Assembly: GCA_036280295.1 (NCBI GenBank)
Contig: DASURA010000148.1
Coordinates: forward strand, 1-64,000
Reading direction: 5' to 3'
DNA length: 64,000 bases
Source of the DNA: AWTP1-13 sp036280295
Lineage (GTDB): Bacteria; Pseudomonadota; Alphaproteobacteria; Rhizobiales; Hyphomicrobiaceae
Shown: in pieces, positions 41,258-50,726 of the stretch
How positions within the stretch are numbered: position 1 is the stretch's first letter
Layout of the letters: each line of letters starts with the position of its first letter
The notes under the pieces: model-generated
Told to the model about the DNA's origin: nothing
The model's database searches: none
What the model saw: only the letters and a program-made list of their open reading frames with translations
Program-made: the position numbers and the translations under genes

Positions 41258-42285
41258 GGTGTCTCGATGAGGCCCGAGAGATCGGGCGCGCCGCGCAGAA
41301 ACCCCGCCGACTGGGCGTTGGCCATGAACTTGTTGAGCGCCTCCGGCGATACCGCGCTCGTCACCACGATGCGCCTCCAGGCGCGCTCGACCAGCTCGGC
41401 TGGCATGCTGGTGCGGGTCTCGGCGGCGAGCTCCTCACGAACCATGCGCTGTGCCTCCTCTGGGTTGGCCTTGATCCACTCGGTGAGCTCCTGGTGCGCG
41501 GCGACAAAGGTCCGCAACTGCTGGCGATGGGCGTCCAGGAACTTGACGCTCGAGACGAGGACGGTTGTGACCGCATCCGGCTCCTCCAGCAGCACCGTCG
41601 CCCGGGCCTCCATCTCCAGGCGCGACACCCAGGGCTCGACAGTCCAGACGGCATCGAGCTGCTTCTGCTTGAAGAGGACGAGCTGATCGGGGTTCGACGT
41701 GGGGATGACATGCGCGTCGCCGCCCGTCTGCGTGATCCTCAGTCCGCCGGCAGCAAGCCATGCGCGTGCCGCGACATCCTGGGTGTTGCCGAGCTGGGGG
41801 GTGGCTATTCTCTTACCGCGGAAATCCCTCGCGACCTTGAGCTGGGAGTCGGGCTGTACGACGAGGGCGGCGCCTCCGTTGGCTGCTCCCGCAACGATGC
41901 GGTTCTCTCTACCGCGCGATTTGGCATAGGCATTGATGGCAGGATTGGGCCCGACATAGGTGAGATCGATGGAGTTGGCGAGGATCGCCTCCATCGCGCT
42001 CGGGCCGGCATTGTAGACGAACCACTCGATTTTCACGCCCGGCCCCAGCCGCTGCTCGAACCATCCTCTGCCATGACGGGTGAGGTGATGGGCCACCAGC
42101 CCCTGAACGTGCGTGATGTTGGGGAAGTGGCCGACGCGGATGGTCGATGTCTGCGGCTGTCCGGCGCTCGGCCAGAGTGCCAGACACGCGAAGGCCACGA
42201 GCAGGCTTGAGCGCATCCGCCTCCATGACCGCTTAGCATCAACCAGGCGCGTACTCTTCTGTGAGGATGGGTCTTCGTTAGCCAT
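41254..42285 (-). CDS. ABC transporter substrate-binding protein, NitT/TauT type
   Basis: The 343-residue periplasmic binding protein follows the SsuA/TauA pattern. A secretion signal is visible from the internal Met at 42216 (MRSSLLVAFACLALWPSAGQPQ), so export by Sec is likely; translation may begin there or at 42285. The mature part has TIRVGHFPNITHVQGLVAH, YNAGPSAMEAILANSIDLTY, GKRIATPQLGNTQDVAAR and DAVWTVEPWVSRLE. Homologues bind aliphatic sulfonates, taurine or related small anions. No FNR-type site was found upstream, unlike most other transcripts here. Confidence 0.88.
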   Translation of the reverse strand: MANEDPSSQKSTRLVDAKRSWRRMRSSLLVAFACLALWPSAGQPQTSTIRVGHFPNITHVQGLVAHHLTRHGRGWFEQRLGPGVKIEWFVYNAGPSAMEAILANSIDLTYVGPNPAINAYAKSRGRENRIVAGAANGGAALVVQPDSQLKVARDFRGKRIATPQLGNTQDVAARAWLAAGGLRITQTGGDAHVIPTSNPDQLVLFKQKQLDAVWTVEPWVSRLEMEARATVLLEEPDAVTTVLVSSVKFLDAHRQQLRTFVAAHQELTEWIKANPEEAQRMVREELAAETRTSMPAELVERAWRRIVVTSAVSPEALNKFMANAQSAGFLRGAPDLSGLIETP

Positions 42286-42510
42286 GCGCTGTGGCCGAAT
42301 ATCGTGCGCCGGATCGGTCAGACAGAATCGGAAATGTCTTGCTGGTCGGCTCCATGTCGGAATGAGGTCCTGTACCATTCTGGCAAAGAGAAGAGGTTCT
42401 ATCCTCGTCCCAAAGCCTGGCATATGGGTCAGCAGACCATTCGGGCTCGATGCCGGAGACGAGCAGTCAGCAACCATGAACACCGGCCACGCGCTGGCTT
42501 GTGCGGAGCG

Positions 42511-44133
42511 CTACATCGACATTTCCGTTTGCGCGGCCTGCTCTTTGTCGCGTTCCGGCAGCTCGGTCATTGTCGCCTCGGTGAGCAGGAGTACGCTGGC
42601 GACGGAGACAGCGTTTTCAAGCGCGATGCGCACTACCTTCGTGGGATCGATGATGCCGGCCTCCACGAGATCGACGTAATGCTTGCGTGCCGCATCGAAG
42701 CCGTAGTTGCCTTTGCCGTCGAGCATGCGCGCCACGACGACGCCGCCGTCGACCGCCGAGTTGTCGGCGATCTGGCGGGCGGGGGCCTCGAGAGCCCGCT
42801 TGAGAATCTGGACGCCGGTCCTCTCATCGCCTTCGCACTCGGCCTCCGCCTCAGCGACCGCGTCGATGCAGCGCAGAAGCGCCAGGCCGCCGCCCGGCAC
42901 GATGCCTTCGCTGACGGCCGCCTTGGTGGCGCTGATGGCATCGTCGAGCGCCTCCTTCTTTGACTTCATTTCCGATTCAGACGGCGCGCCCACGCGGATC
43001 ACAGCCACGCCGCCGGCGAGCTTGGCCAGCCGCTCCTCAAGCTTCTCCCTGTCGTAGTCTGAGGTCGTCTCTTCGATCTGTTGCCGGATCTGCTTGATGC
43101 GGCCTTCGATGTCGGCCTTTCTGCCGAGGCCCTCGACGATGGTGGTGGCCTCCTTCTCGATGGTCACCCGCTTGGCGCGGCCCAGCATGTCGAGGGTGAC
43201 GTTCTCGAGCTTGATGCCGAGGTCCTCGCTGATCGCCTGGCCGCCGGTCAGGATGCCGATATCCTCCAGCATCGCCTTGCGGCGGTCGCCGAAGCCCGGC
43301 GCCTTGACTGCCGCCACCCTGAGGCCCCCGCGCAGCTTGTTGACAACGAGGGTCGCGAGCGCCTCACCCTCCACGTCCTCGGCAATAACGAGCAGCGGCT
43401 TACCGGATTGCACCACCGCCTCCAGCATCGGCAGCAGGGGCTGGAGGCCGGACAGCTTCTTCTCGGAGATGAGAATGAACGGGTCCTCCAGCTCGGCCAA
43501 CATCTTGTCGGCATTGGTGATGAAGTAGGGTGAGATATAGCCGCGGTCGAACTGCATGCCCTCGACAATGTCGAGTGCGGTTTCGGTCGTTTTCGACTCC
43601 TCGACCGTGATCACGCCCTCGCCGCCGATTTTCTCCATGGCCTCAGCCACCAACTCGCCGATGGCTGGATCGTTATGCGCGGCAATGGTGGCGACCTGGG
43701 CCTTCTCCTTGCGCGCGGCCACCGGCCGCGAGATCGCCTTGAGGGCCCCGACAGCAGCGTTTACGCCCCGCTCCAGTCCGCGCTTGAGATCAATCGCGCT
43801 GGCGCCGGCGACGACATTGCGCACGCCGTCGGCAAAGATGGCGTGGGCCAGGATGGTCGCCGTGCTGGTCCCGTCACCCACCGCCTCGCCGGTCTTCTCT
43901 GCGGCCTGCCGCAGCATCCGCGCCCCGAGGTTCTCCTCGGCATCCTTGAGGTCGAACTCCTTGGCGATGGTGACGCCGTCGTTGCAGACGAGCGGCGCGC
44001 CCCATATCCTCTGCAGCAGCACAGACTTGGACTTGGGTCCCAGCGTGACGCGCACCGCGTCAGCAAGCTGGGTGGCGCCGCACAGGAGCTTCTCACGCGC
44101 AACGGAGCGAAACAGGACTTGCTTGTGTGGCAT
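42511..44133 (-). CDS. groEL: GroEL-type 60-kDa chaperonin, divergent paralogue
   Basis: The 540-residue chaperonin has the signatures VTLGPKSKSVLLQ, NDGVTIAKEFDLKDAEENLG, AVGDGTSTATILAHAI with the catalytic Asp (about residue 86), ITVEESKTTETALDIVEG, and VPGGGLALLRCIDA near residue 405. It differs from housekeeping GroEL at the N-terminus (MPHKQVLFRSVAREKLLCGA) and lacks the usual C-terminal GGM repeats, ending PERDKEQAAQTEMSM. No groES is adjacent. An exact FNR-type site is 107 bp upstream. It is probably an accessory chaperonin used in low oxygen. ATG 44133 is used; the frame runs to 44202. Confidence 0.92.
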   Translation of the reverse strand: MPHKQVLFRSVAREKLLCGATQLADAVRVTLGPKSKSVLLQRIWGAPLVCNDGVTIAKEFDLKDAEENLGARMLRQAAEKTGEAVGDGTSTATILAHAIFADGVRNVVAGASAIDLKRGLERGVNAAVGALKAISRPVAARKEKAQVATIAAHNDPAIGELVAEAMEKIGGEGVITVEESKTTETALDIVEGMQFDRGYISPYFITNADKMLAELEDPFILISEKKLSGLQPLLPMLEAVVQSGKPLLVIAEDVEGEALATLVVNKLRGGLRVAAVKAPGFGDRRKAMLEDIGILTGGQAISEDLGIKLENVTLDMLGRAKRVTIEKEATTIVEGLGRKADIEGRIKQIRQQIEETTSDYDREKLEERLAKLAGGVAVIRVGAPSESEMKSKKEALDDAISATKAAVSEGIVPGGGLALLRCIDAVAEAEAECEGDERTGVQILKRALEAPARQIADNSAVDGGVVVARMLDGKGNYGFDAARKHYVDLVEAGIIDPTKVVRIALENAVSVASVLLLTEATMTELPERDKEQAAQTEMSM

Positions 44134-44239
44134 GAATGATCTCTTGCTCGACTGAACAGGTCCGTGGCCCCTGAAAGGAGTGGGAGACCTCGTATCTCTC
44201 ACTACCCGCTCATGCCTTCACGACGGATCGGACAACGCC

Positions 44240-44253
44240 TTGACGCTAATCAA
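44240..44253. promoter_or_regulatory. FNR/FixK-type site upstream of groEL
   Basis: TTGACGCTAATCAA matches exactly. The predicted start near 44205 leaves a 72-nt leader. On the other strand it faces the mgtA-like remnant. Confidence 0.7.
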
Positions 44254-44374
44254 ACGGCTTGGCTGCCTCGGGTGGCCGCTGGCGTCGCCACCAACGCCAG
44301 CCGCCGTTCCCGTATCGCTGAAGGTGCGGCTGCCGGAATGATGATGAAGGGAATGTTGATGGATTAACCATCAT

Positions 44375-44888
44375 CGGCAGGTCGAGAGCCCTCTGGTGCT
44401 CATCCTGGTCTTCGGCGCCTGTGTCGTCCTCCTGCTGCGCGAGTGGACCGACGCCACAATCATCCTGCTGATCGTGGCCGGCAGCAGTCTCCTGGGCTTC
44501 GCGGACCGAGCCGGTACAATCCTGCGACGCCTTGGCCGAAGGCGCGCGTACCGTCGGCTAGTACGCGGATCGGCGATGTCGAGCTGACCGAGGCCCGCCT
44601 TCTGACCAGCGACAATCAGTGGTGTTGCGGACCCACCTGCCCTGCTTCAGAAGCCGGCCCAGCCGACTGCTGATGGCCTCAACGCTGGCCGTGGGCGTTC
44701 TGGCGCTGACGTTGCCTTTCTTGCCACCCGTGGCGCGCGCGTTCGACTTCGTGCCGCTGCCCTGGCCGCTGTTCGCGGCAGCGATCTGCATCGTGCTGCT
44801 CTACGTGGCTGCAACGGAGCTGATCAAGCGGCAGTTCTACGGTGCTCCGGTGAGAACGCAGCCGGGCGGTGCCGCGTCCAAGCTGTGA
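44375..44888 (+). pseudogene. mgtA: P-type Mg2+ ATPase (MgtA-like) with most of the gene deleted
   Basis: Only the two ends survive. The first piece reads ESPLVLILVFGACVVLLLRE and TIILLIVAGSSLLGFADRAG, the first membrane hairpin region of MgtA-type transporters. The second, in another frame from about 44624, reads THLPCFRSRPSRLLMASTLA and VPLPWPLFAAAICIVLLYVA up to the stop at 44888, the last two helices of the family. The whole catalytic part (actuator, DKTGT phosphorylation site, nucleotide-binding domain, about 700 residues) is gone; the junction is near 44590-44620. It cannot transport. It is divergent from groEL. Confidence 0.72.
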
Positions 44889-44896
44889 CGCACTAC

Positions 44897-45366
44897 CTAG
44901 TAGGGCTGATCGCGCACATGCAGCTCGAACAGCAGGCGCGACAGCAGCATCTGCCGACGGTGAACAGCGCTACGATCACGGCGATATCGACAATCGTCAG
45001 CGCCAGAAGGCTCTTGCAGACCAGCGCCGGGAGCAGTGCCTCCCGGACCTGGTCGAGGCCGAGCGCCCAGCTGCTGGGGGGCAGGCCCATCCGGCGCTTT
45101 GTGAAGCTCGAGCCGAGGTCGCCGGCCATGGCAGCAACGCTGGCGAGAACGCCTGTCGTCCATGCCAGCCCCAGGGTCGGCGCGCTGAGGGTCGTCGCCA
45201 AGACTGAGACGACGAGGCCACGCAGCGTCTTGGACTGTCCGAAGAGAGGGCGGCCGTCGCGCCGCCGCCCTCGTGTGGACTTAGGAGGGGAATGTCTCGG
45301 GCGTTCTGCGCACCCGTAATGATGCGTGAGCGAGTGTAACGAAGCGTCAGGCCCGGGACGTTTCAT
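44897..45366 (-). pseudogene. CDP-archaeol synthase-like (CarS/CdsA-type) gene, frameshifted
   Basis: The minus-strand frame contains DGRPLFGQSKTLRGLVVSVL, then MAGDLGSSFTKRRMGLPP and WALGLDQVREALLPAL, the conserved core of the CarS-type CDP-lipid synthases (a multi-pass membrane enzyme family also found in bacteria). Near 44953 one base is missing, so the C-terminal MLLSRLLFELHVRDQPY is in another frame ending at 44897. The N-terminal membrane helix expected before DGRPLFG is not recognisable, so the start may also be lost. It may once have made a CDP-activated lipid; now presumed inactive unless the indel is an error. Confidence 0.72.
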
Positions 45367-45514
45367 GCTCCATGTAATGGCGGCATGCGGTCAGCGCGTG
45401 CCGCGAGCTTGCCCTGCAAGCCTGTAGGCCTGAGGAGAGCCGGGCCAAAGGTCGCTCCGCTGTTTCTCGATATGCACCGGTCTTTGCTCGTGTGATGCCA
45501 AGCGGGCCGAGACC

Positions 45515-47026
45515 CTATCGAGCGGCGGCCGTGGGAAGGTGCTCCTGGAGAACGAGCTCTCGCGCCGCCTTCACCTCGTCGAGGCGCCCCGTGGGCGTGA
45601 CGTGGGGCGCAGAGCGGACCAGGTCGGGACTGTGGCGGGCCTCTTCCGCGATGTCGTGCATTGCCCTGATGAAGCTATCTAGCACCGGCTTCGCCTCGGT
45701 CTCGGTGGGCTCGATCATGAGGGCTTCGTGCACGGTCAGCGGAAAGTAGTTGGTCGGCGGGTGAAATCCGTAGTCGATGAGGCGCTTGGCTATGTCGAGC
45801 GCCCGGACGGGCGAGCCCTCGATCTGGCCTTCGCAGACGAACTCGTGCAAACAGGGCTGGTCATAAGGGACCCTGAAGCAGTCCCGCAGGCCCACCCTCA
45901 GGTAGTTGGCGTTCAAGACCGCGTGCATGGCGCTGTCCTTGAGCCCCTGAGTGCCCAGCAGGCGCAGATAGGCATAGGCACGCACGAACATGCCGAAGTT
46001 TCCGAAGGAGGAGGCGACGCGGCCGATCGATCGCTGTGGTGTTTCCAGCACAAGGTGAGGATCGGTCTCGCCGGCTTTGGCCCGCGTCGCCACGATCGGG
46101 CCAGGCAGGTAGTCCACGAGGTGCCGCGCTGCCGCGACCGGACCGGAGCCCGGCCCGCCGCCGCCATGCGGCGTGGCAAATGTCTTGTGCAGGTTATAGT
46201 GCATGAGATCGATGCCGAGATCGCCGGGGCGGAGGATGCCGGCGAGCGCGTTCATGTTGGCACCGTCGCCGTAGACGAGGCCGCCGCAGCCGTGCACCAG
46301 CCGGATCACCTCTTCGATGTGCTCCTCGAAGAGGCCCAGCGTGTTCGGATTGGTGATCATGACCCCGGCCAACCGATCGGTGCAGGCGGCGCGCAGAGCG
46401 GCGATATCGATGTTGCCGCGCGCATCGGAGGGGACCTCGACGGCGATGAAGCCGGCCATCGTCGTTGACGCCGGGTTGGTGCCGTGTGCCGAATCGGGAA
46501 TGAGGACTTGGTTGCGCCGATGCTCGCCGCGGTCGGCGTGATAGGCACGGATCATGAGCAGCGCCGTGAGCTCACCGTGGGCGCCGGCCGCAGGCTGCAG
46601 CGAGACGCCGGCAAATCCGCCGATCTCGGCCAACCACGTCTGCATCCGGTGCATGAGGGCGAGGTTGCCCTGCACATGCTCGGGCGGGCTGAGCGGATGC
46701 GTTTCGGCGAATCCCGGCAGCCGCGCGACCTCCTCGCAGATCTTGGGATTGTACTTCATGGTGCACGAGCCGAGCGGGTAGAAGCCGCTGTCGACCCCGA
46801 AGTTGCGCTGGGCGAGGCGCAGATAGTGGCGGACCACATCGAGCTCGGAGAGCTCGGGCATGCCGTTGTCCTCACGCAGACAGCCGTCGGGCAGAGGGGC
46901 CTTGGGCACATCCAGCTCCGGCAAGCGCACACCAGAGCGGCCTGCGACGCTCGTTTCATAGAGGGTGGGCGCGGTACCAGCCCTCGCGGCTTCCGCAACA
47001 GCTGCAGCTGGGGTCGATACGTCCAT
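45515..47026 (-). CDS. gcvPB: Glycine dehydrogenase (decarboxylating) subunit 2
   Basis: With GcvPA it forms the split P-protein that decarboxylates glycine and transfers the aminomethyl group to lipoyl-GcvH. The 503-residue protein has the PLP site HYNLHKTFATPHGGGGPGSG (Lys at about residue 266), NFGVDSGFYPLGSCTMKYNP, DSAHGTNPAST and FGNFGMFVRAYAYL. ATG 47026 is chosen because GGGAG precedes it at a proper distance; ATG 47041 is an alternative. The gap from gcvPA is about 20 nt. No gcvT, gcvH or lpd gene is present in the window, so the remaining subunits must be elsewhere. Confidence 0.95.
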   Translation of the reverse strand: MDVSTPAAAVAEAARAGTAPTLYETSVAGRSGVRLPELDVPKAPLPDGCLREDNGMPELSELDVVRHYLRLAQRNFGVDSGFYPLGSCTMKYNPKICEEVARLPGFAETHPLSPPEHVQGNLALMHRMQTWLAEIGGFAGVSLQPAAGAHGELTALLMIRAYHADRGEHRRNQVLIPDSAHGTNPASTTMAGFIAVEVPSDARGNIDIAALRAACTDRLAGVMITNPNTLGLFEEHIEEVIRLVHGCGGLVYGDGANMNALAGILRPGDLGIDLMHYNLHKTFATPHGGGGPGSGPVAAARHLVDYLPGPIVATRAKAGETDPHLVLETPQRSIGRVASSFGNFGMFVRAYAYLRLLGTQGLKDSAMHAVLNANYLRVGLRDCFRVPYDQPCLHEFVCEGQIEGSPVRALDIAKRLIDYGFHPPTNYFPLTVHEALMIEPTETEAKPVLDSFIRAMHDIAEEARHSPDLVRSAPHVTPTGRLDEVKAARELVLQEHLPTAAAR

Positions 47027-47045
47027 CGGGTTTACTCCCATCCGG

Positions 47046-48398
47046 TCATGCGAGGCTTGATCGCAGGCCGTCGACGAGACGATCGATATCGGCCTTGCTG
47101 ATGGTCTCCGTCACGGCGACAAGCGCGCGGCAGGACTGGCCTTCGAACACCTGGCCAAGGTCGAACCCGCCGATGACGCCAAAGTCGCGCAACAGCACCT
47201 CGTTCACCGCCGCGACCGGCCGCGGCAGCTCGACGACAAACTCCTTGAAGAACGGCTTCTCCGGAGCCTGCGGATTGATGGCGACGTTTGGGAGTTTGGC
47301 GATCTGCGCGGCAGCGTAGTGGCCCTTATGATAGCAGAGCTCAGCAACCCGCCGCAGGCCTTGTTTGCCAAGCGTAGCGAGATAGACGCTGGCGGCCAGC
47401 GCGCCGAGGGCCGCGTTGGTGCAGATGTTGCTCGTCGCCTTGGCGCGGCGGATGTGCTGTTCGCGCGTGGCCAGCGTGAGTACGTAGCCGCGGCGTCCCT
47501 GCGTGTCGGTCGTTTCGCCCACCAGCCGCCCGGGGAGGCGGCGGACAAGGTCCCTGCGGGTGGCAAAGATGCCAAGCGATGGTCCGCCGAACGAGGGCGG
47601 CAAACCCAGGCTCTGGCCGTCGGCGACGACGATGTCGGCGGCGCAGGCGCCAGGCGCCTCGAACAGTCCGAGCGCGATCGGATCGACCGCAACGATGAAC
47701 AGCGCCCTTGCCTTGTGGCAGACCGTGGATATCTGGCGCAGGTCCTCGAACTGGCCGAAGAAATTGGGCGATTGGACCACAACGGCAGCGGTGTCCGCGT
47801 CGACGTGCGCAGCGAGCTCCGCCTCGCTTTTTGATGGATCAGCGCCCCCGACCACCTTGGCGGCAGCACCTGCCAGATATGTCTTCGCCACTTCACGCCA
47901 TTGCGGATGCACGGTGGGCGACATGACGATCTTGCCGCGGCGCGGCGAGGCCGCGGCGAGAGCGAGCAGTACGGACTCCGCCAGTGACGTTGCGCCGTCG
48001 TAGTGGCTGGCGTTGCTCACCTCCATGCCCGTAAGCCGGCAGATCATGGTCTGGTACTCGAACATCGCCTGCAGCATGCCCTGGCTGATCTCGGCCTGAT
48101 AGGGCGTGTAGGAGGTGGCGAACTCGCCCCGCTGCAGGACGTAATCGACGGTGGCAGGGCGATAGTGGCGATAGATGCCCGCGCCCCGAAACGACGGCCG
48201 GTCCTGCGCGTCGATATTGCGCGCCGCCAGTGCGCGCATCTCGGCAGCAAGCTCGAGTTGGGAGACGGGCGGCGGCAGCTTGAGCAATGGGAACCGTACA
48301 CGCTCCGGCACGTCGCCAAACAGGTCATCAAGGGTCTTGACGCCGACAGCGTCGAGCATTTGCCGGCGCTCGGCATCAGAATGCGGAATGAAGGTCAT
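47046..48398 (-). CDS. gcvPA: Glycine dehydrogenase (decarboxylating) subunit 1
   Basis: The 450-residue partner of GcvPB starts with the family N-terminus MTFIPHSDAERRQMLDAVGV and contains FRGAGIYRHYRPATVDYVLQ, TSYTPYQAEISQGMLQAMFE, SHYDGATSLAES and TLATREQHIRRAKATSNICT. The start at 48398 follows AAAGGA; an in-frame ATG at 48428 overlaps the previous stop, so coupling is possible, but the extra 10 residues are unlike the family. Order: NAD kinase-like, gcvPA, gcvPB, a probable operon driven by the site at 49644. Confidence 0.95.
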   Translation of the reverse strand: MTFIPHSDAERRQMLDAVGVKTLDDLFGDVPERVRFPLLKLPPPVSQLELAAEMRALAARNIDAQDRPSFRGAGIYRHYRPATVDYVLQRGEFATSYTPYQAEISQGMLQAMFEYQTMICRLTGMEVSNASHYDGATSLAESVLLALAAASPRRGKIVMSPTVHPQWREVAKTYLAGAAAKVVGGADPSKSEAELAAHVDADTAAVVVQSPNFFGQFEDLRQISTVCHKARALFIVAVDPIALGLFEAPGACAADIVVADGQSLGLPPSFGGPSLGIFATRRDLVRRLPGRLVGETTDTQGRRGYVLTLATREQHIRRAKATSNICTNAALGALAASVYLATLGKQGLRRVAELCYHKGHYAAAQIAKLPNVAINPQAPEKPFFKEFVVELPRPVAAVNEVLLRDFGVIGGFDLGQVFEGQSCRALVAVTETISKADIDRLVDGLRSSLA

Positions 48399-48427
48399 CG
48401 CTCGAGGTCCTTTGATACGACGGGCCA

Positions 48428-49570
48428 TCACACCACGATCTTCACCAATCGTTCGCGACGGTAGCCGACGATGACGGGCAAGTAGCCGCGGGCGGCAAGC
48501 TCCACGTCGAGGCTCGGATCGCCTGTGTCGAACCGCAGCACCGGCGTGCGTGCGAGCTTGGCTGGCGTCGCCGCCACGATCATGTTGCGGGTGCCGATCC
48601 GCCGCAGCGCTGAAGGGCTCAGCTGCAAGTTGCCGCGGCCGAGCACAAAGCCCTGCGCGCCGATGGGACTGAGCACGAGCTTGCACTGCGGATGGCGCCC
48701 GAGAAGAGCGAGAACGTCCCCTTCGCTCAGATCGCGACCGACAAGCTCTCCGGCAAGAACGGCATCGACGCCGAGCAGCGTCTTCTGAACCCCCATCTCC
48801 TCCGCCGCGGCTTGCAGGGTGCTTCCCGGGCCAAGGATGAACAGCGTGTCGTTCTCTGTGCGCGTGATTTCCGCGACGTAACGTGCAATCTCAGCTTTCG
48901 CTTCCGCTTCGGACGTCTCGATGATGAGCTGCTTGGCGAGCTGCGTGAAGGTCGGCTCGAAGGGGGTGAGCACGGTCTGATGCAGGCGAACGATCCACTC
49001 CCCCGAGCGGTATCTCTCCTCATCGAGATCAAGGACCTCCGCCTCCACGGGGCGAAGCTCGCCCTTGAGGAAGCGCAAGAGAATATCGGCGGTGCGTGCC
49101 GGCGAAACACCGAACACGCCGGAATACATCTTGACGCCCGCCGGGATGCCGAGGATGGGCGTTCGCGAGCCGACGAGGCCGGCGATATCACGGGCTGTGC
49201 CGTCGCCGCCGCAGAAGAGCACGAGATCGACGCCTGCAGCGAGGAACTCGGCAGTGGCCGCCCTGGTGTCGCGCGCGCTTGATGGCTGCCCGGAGGGCGG
49301 CAAGGCCAGCACGCATTCGGGCAGAAAGGCCGCCTGGGTCAGCACATCAGCGCCCATTTCTCCCCTACAGGTGAACCATCCAAGATCAGGCGGATCGACC
49401 TCTCGCCGCAGGCGATCCTGCAGCGCCCGCAGCATGGCCATGGCGCGGGAGCGAGCGCTGGGCTCGGCCCCGCGCCGGCGCGCTTCCGCCTCTACGTCGT
49501 CGGTGCCCTTGAGACCGACGCGGCCGCCCATGCCGGCAATGGGGTTCACGATGAAGCCGACAAGTGCCAT
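48428..49570 (-). CDS. ATP-NAD kinase family protein (AcoX-like)
   Basis: The 380-residue protein starts ALVGFIVNPIAGMGGRVGLK and has the GGDG motif of NAD/diacylglycerol-type kinases in FCGGDGTARDIAGL (about residue 131), ILGIPAGVKMYSGVFGVSPA, and FILGPGSTLQAAAEEMG, with a C-terminal VLSPIGAQGFVLGRGN. AcoX-like members are found beside amino-acid or acetoin catabolism genes; a kinase activity on NAD is possible but not proven. ATG 49570 gives the family start and leaves the FNR-type site at 49644 well placed. The stop overlaps an ATG of the gcvPA frame. Confidence 0.85.
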   Translation of the reverse strand: MALVGFIVNPIAGMGGRVGLKGTDDVEAEARRRGAEPSARSRAMAMLRALQDRLRREVDPPDLGWFTCRGEMGADVLTQAAFLPECVLALPPSGQPSSARDTRAATAEFLAAGVDLVLFCGGDGTARDIAGLVGSRTPILGIPAGVKMYSGVFGVSPARTADILLRFLKGELRPVEAEVLDLDEERYRSGEWIVRLHQTVLTPFEPTFTQLAKQLIIETSEAEAKAEIARYVAEITRTENDTLFILGPGSTLQAAAEEMGVQKTLLGVDAVLAGELVGRDLSEGDVLALLGRHPQCKLVLSPIGAQGFVLGRGNLQLSPSALRRIGTRNMIVAATPAKLARTPVLRFDTGDPSLDVELAARGYLPVIVGYRRERLVKIVV

Positions 49571-49643
49571 TGGACTGAGACCGAATCCCCGCACCGACAA
49601 GAGCTGCGCGACCCGCAGCGTACGGCCTTAGCGCGCCGGCAGG

Positions 49644-49657
49644 TTGACCTTCATCAA
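49644..49657. promoter_or_regulatory. FNR/FixK-type site between NAD kinase-gcvP and threonine genes
   Basis: TTGACCTTCATCAA matches exactly. On the minus strand TACGCT at 49622-49617 is placed as a -10 element (predicted start about 49609); on the plus strand a start near 49692 would serve ATG 49722. Confidence 0.75.
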
Positions 49658-49721
49658 TGCCCAGCGAGTCCACACGTTCGACGGTGCCGGTGGTGGCAAA
49701 GGTGAGGGTCGGGAGCGGAAA

Positions 49722-50705
49722 ATGGCAGCCGCGCCGGGCAGGACACGGCCCATCCTTGTGACGGGAGCGCTTGGCCAGATCGGCACCGAGCTGGTGGCAG
49801 CGCTGCGCCAGCGCTATGGCGACGAAACAGTCATCGCCTCAGACCTGCAGATGCTGCCTGCGGGAGCGCCCACTACAGGATCGCATGAGCACCTGGACTG
49901 CACGGACATCAGGCAGCTGGCCGAGCTAGTGCGCCGCCACGACGTCGGCACGATCTATCATCTGGCAGCCCTGCTTTCGGCCACCGCAGAGGCCAAACCC
50001 CAGGTGGCCTGGAGCCTCAACATGAGCAGCCTCTACAATGTGCTCGAGGTCGCCCGGCAGTATCGCGCCCGTGTGTTCTTCCCAAGCTCGATCGGGGCGT
50101 TCGGTCCCACGACCCCTCAAGAGCGCACTCCACAGGTGACCATCCAGCGCCCCACCACGATGTACGGCATCACGAAGGTCGCTGGGGAGCTTCTGTGTGA
50201 CTACTATGCCCATAGGTTTGGTGTCGACGCGCGCGGACTGAGGCTGCCTGGCTTGATCTCCCACACAGCCCTACCCGGAGGCGGGACCACCGACTATGCC
50301 GTGGAGATCTTCCACCAGGCCGTGCGGTACCGGCGCTATAGCTGCTTCCTGGCCGCCGAGACGCGCCTTGATATGATGTACATGCCGGACGCGATCCGCG
50401 GCATGGTCGGGTTGATGGAGGCCGACAGCGGCCGGCTTCGGTTCCGCAACGCCTACAATGTGACGGCGATGAGCGTGACGCCTGCCGAGATCGCCGACGA
50501 GATCCGAAGGCACATTCCGCAGTTCGCCATCGACTACCACGTTGATCCGGTGCGGCAGGCGATCGCCGAGAGCTGGCCGCGCTCGCTGGACGACACGGCA
50601 GCCCGGAACGATTGGGGATGGTCGCCCGAGTTCGATCTGGCGGCGATGACAACGGATATGCTCGATCGGGTTCGGTCAAAGATCGGCGGTGGGCGCGCCG
50701 GTTAA
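49722..50705 (+). CDS. L-threonine 3-dehydrogenase, SDR (epimerase-like) type
   Basis: The 327-residue extended short-chain dehydrogenase has the NAD-binding loop VTGALGQIGTELV (about residues 13-25), PSSIGAFGP with the catalytic Ser, and the active-site YGITKVAGELL (Y-x-x-x-K, about 148-158). The segments GLRLPGLISHTALPGGGTTD and RCDMMYMPDAI-like RLDMMYMPDAIRGMV are typical of SDR-type threonine dehydrogenases. The product, 2-amino-3-oxobutyrate, is the substrate of Kbl encoded 21 nt downstream. ATG 49722 follows GGGAG; the open frame upstream overlaps the operator. The dehydrogenase and Kbl together make glycine and acetyl-CoA. Confidence 0.88.
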   Translation: MAAAPGRTRPILVTGALGQIGTELVAALRQRYGDETVIASDLQMLPAGAPTTGSHEHLDCTDIRQLAELVRRHDVGTIYHLAALLSATAEAKPQVAWSLNMSSLYNVLEVARQYRARVFFPSSIGAFGPTTPQERTPQVTIQRPTTMYGITKVAGELLCDYYAHRFGVDARGLRLPGLISHTALPGGGTTDYAVEIFHQAVRYRRYSCFLAAETRLDMMYMPDAIRGMVGLMEADSGRLRFRNAYNVTAMSVTPAEIADEIRRHIPQFAIDYHVDPVRQAIAESWPRSLDDTAARNDWGWSPEFDLAAMTTDMLDRVRSKIGGGRAG

Positions 50706-50726
50706 GAGAGATGTTGGAGTCGAGAC

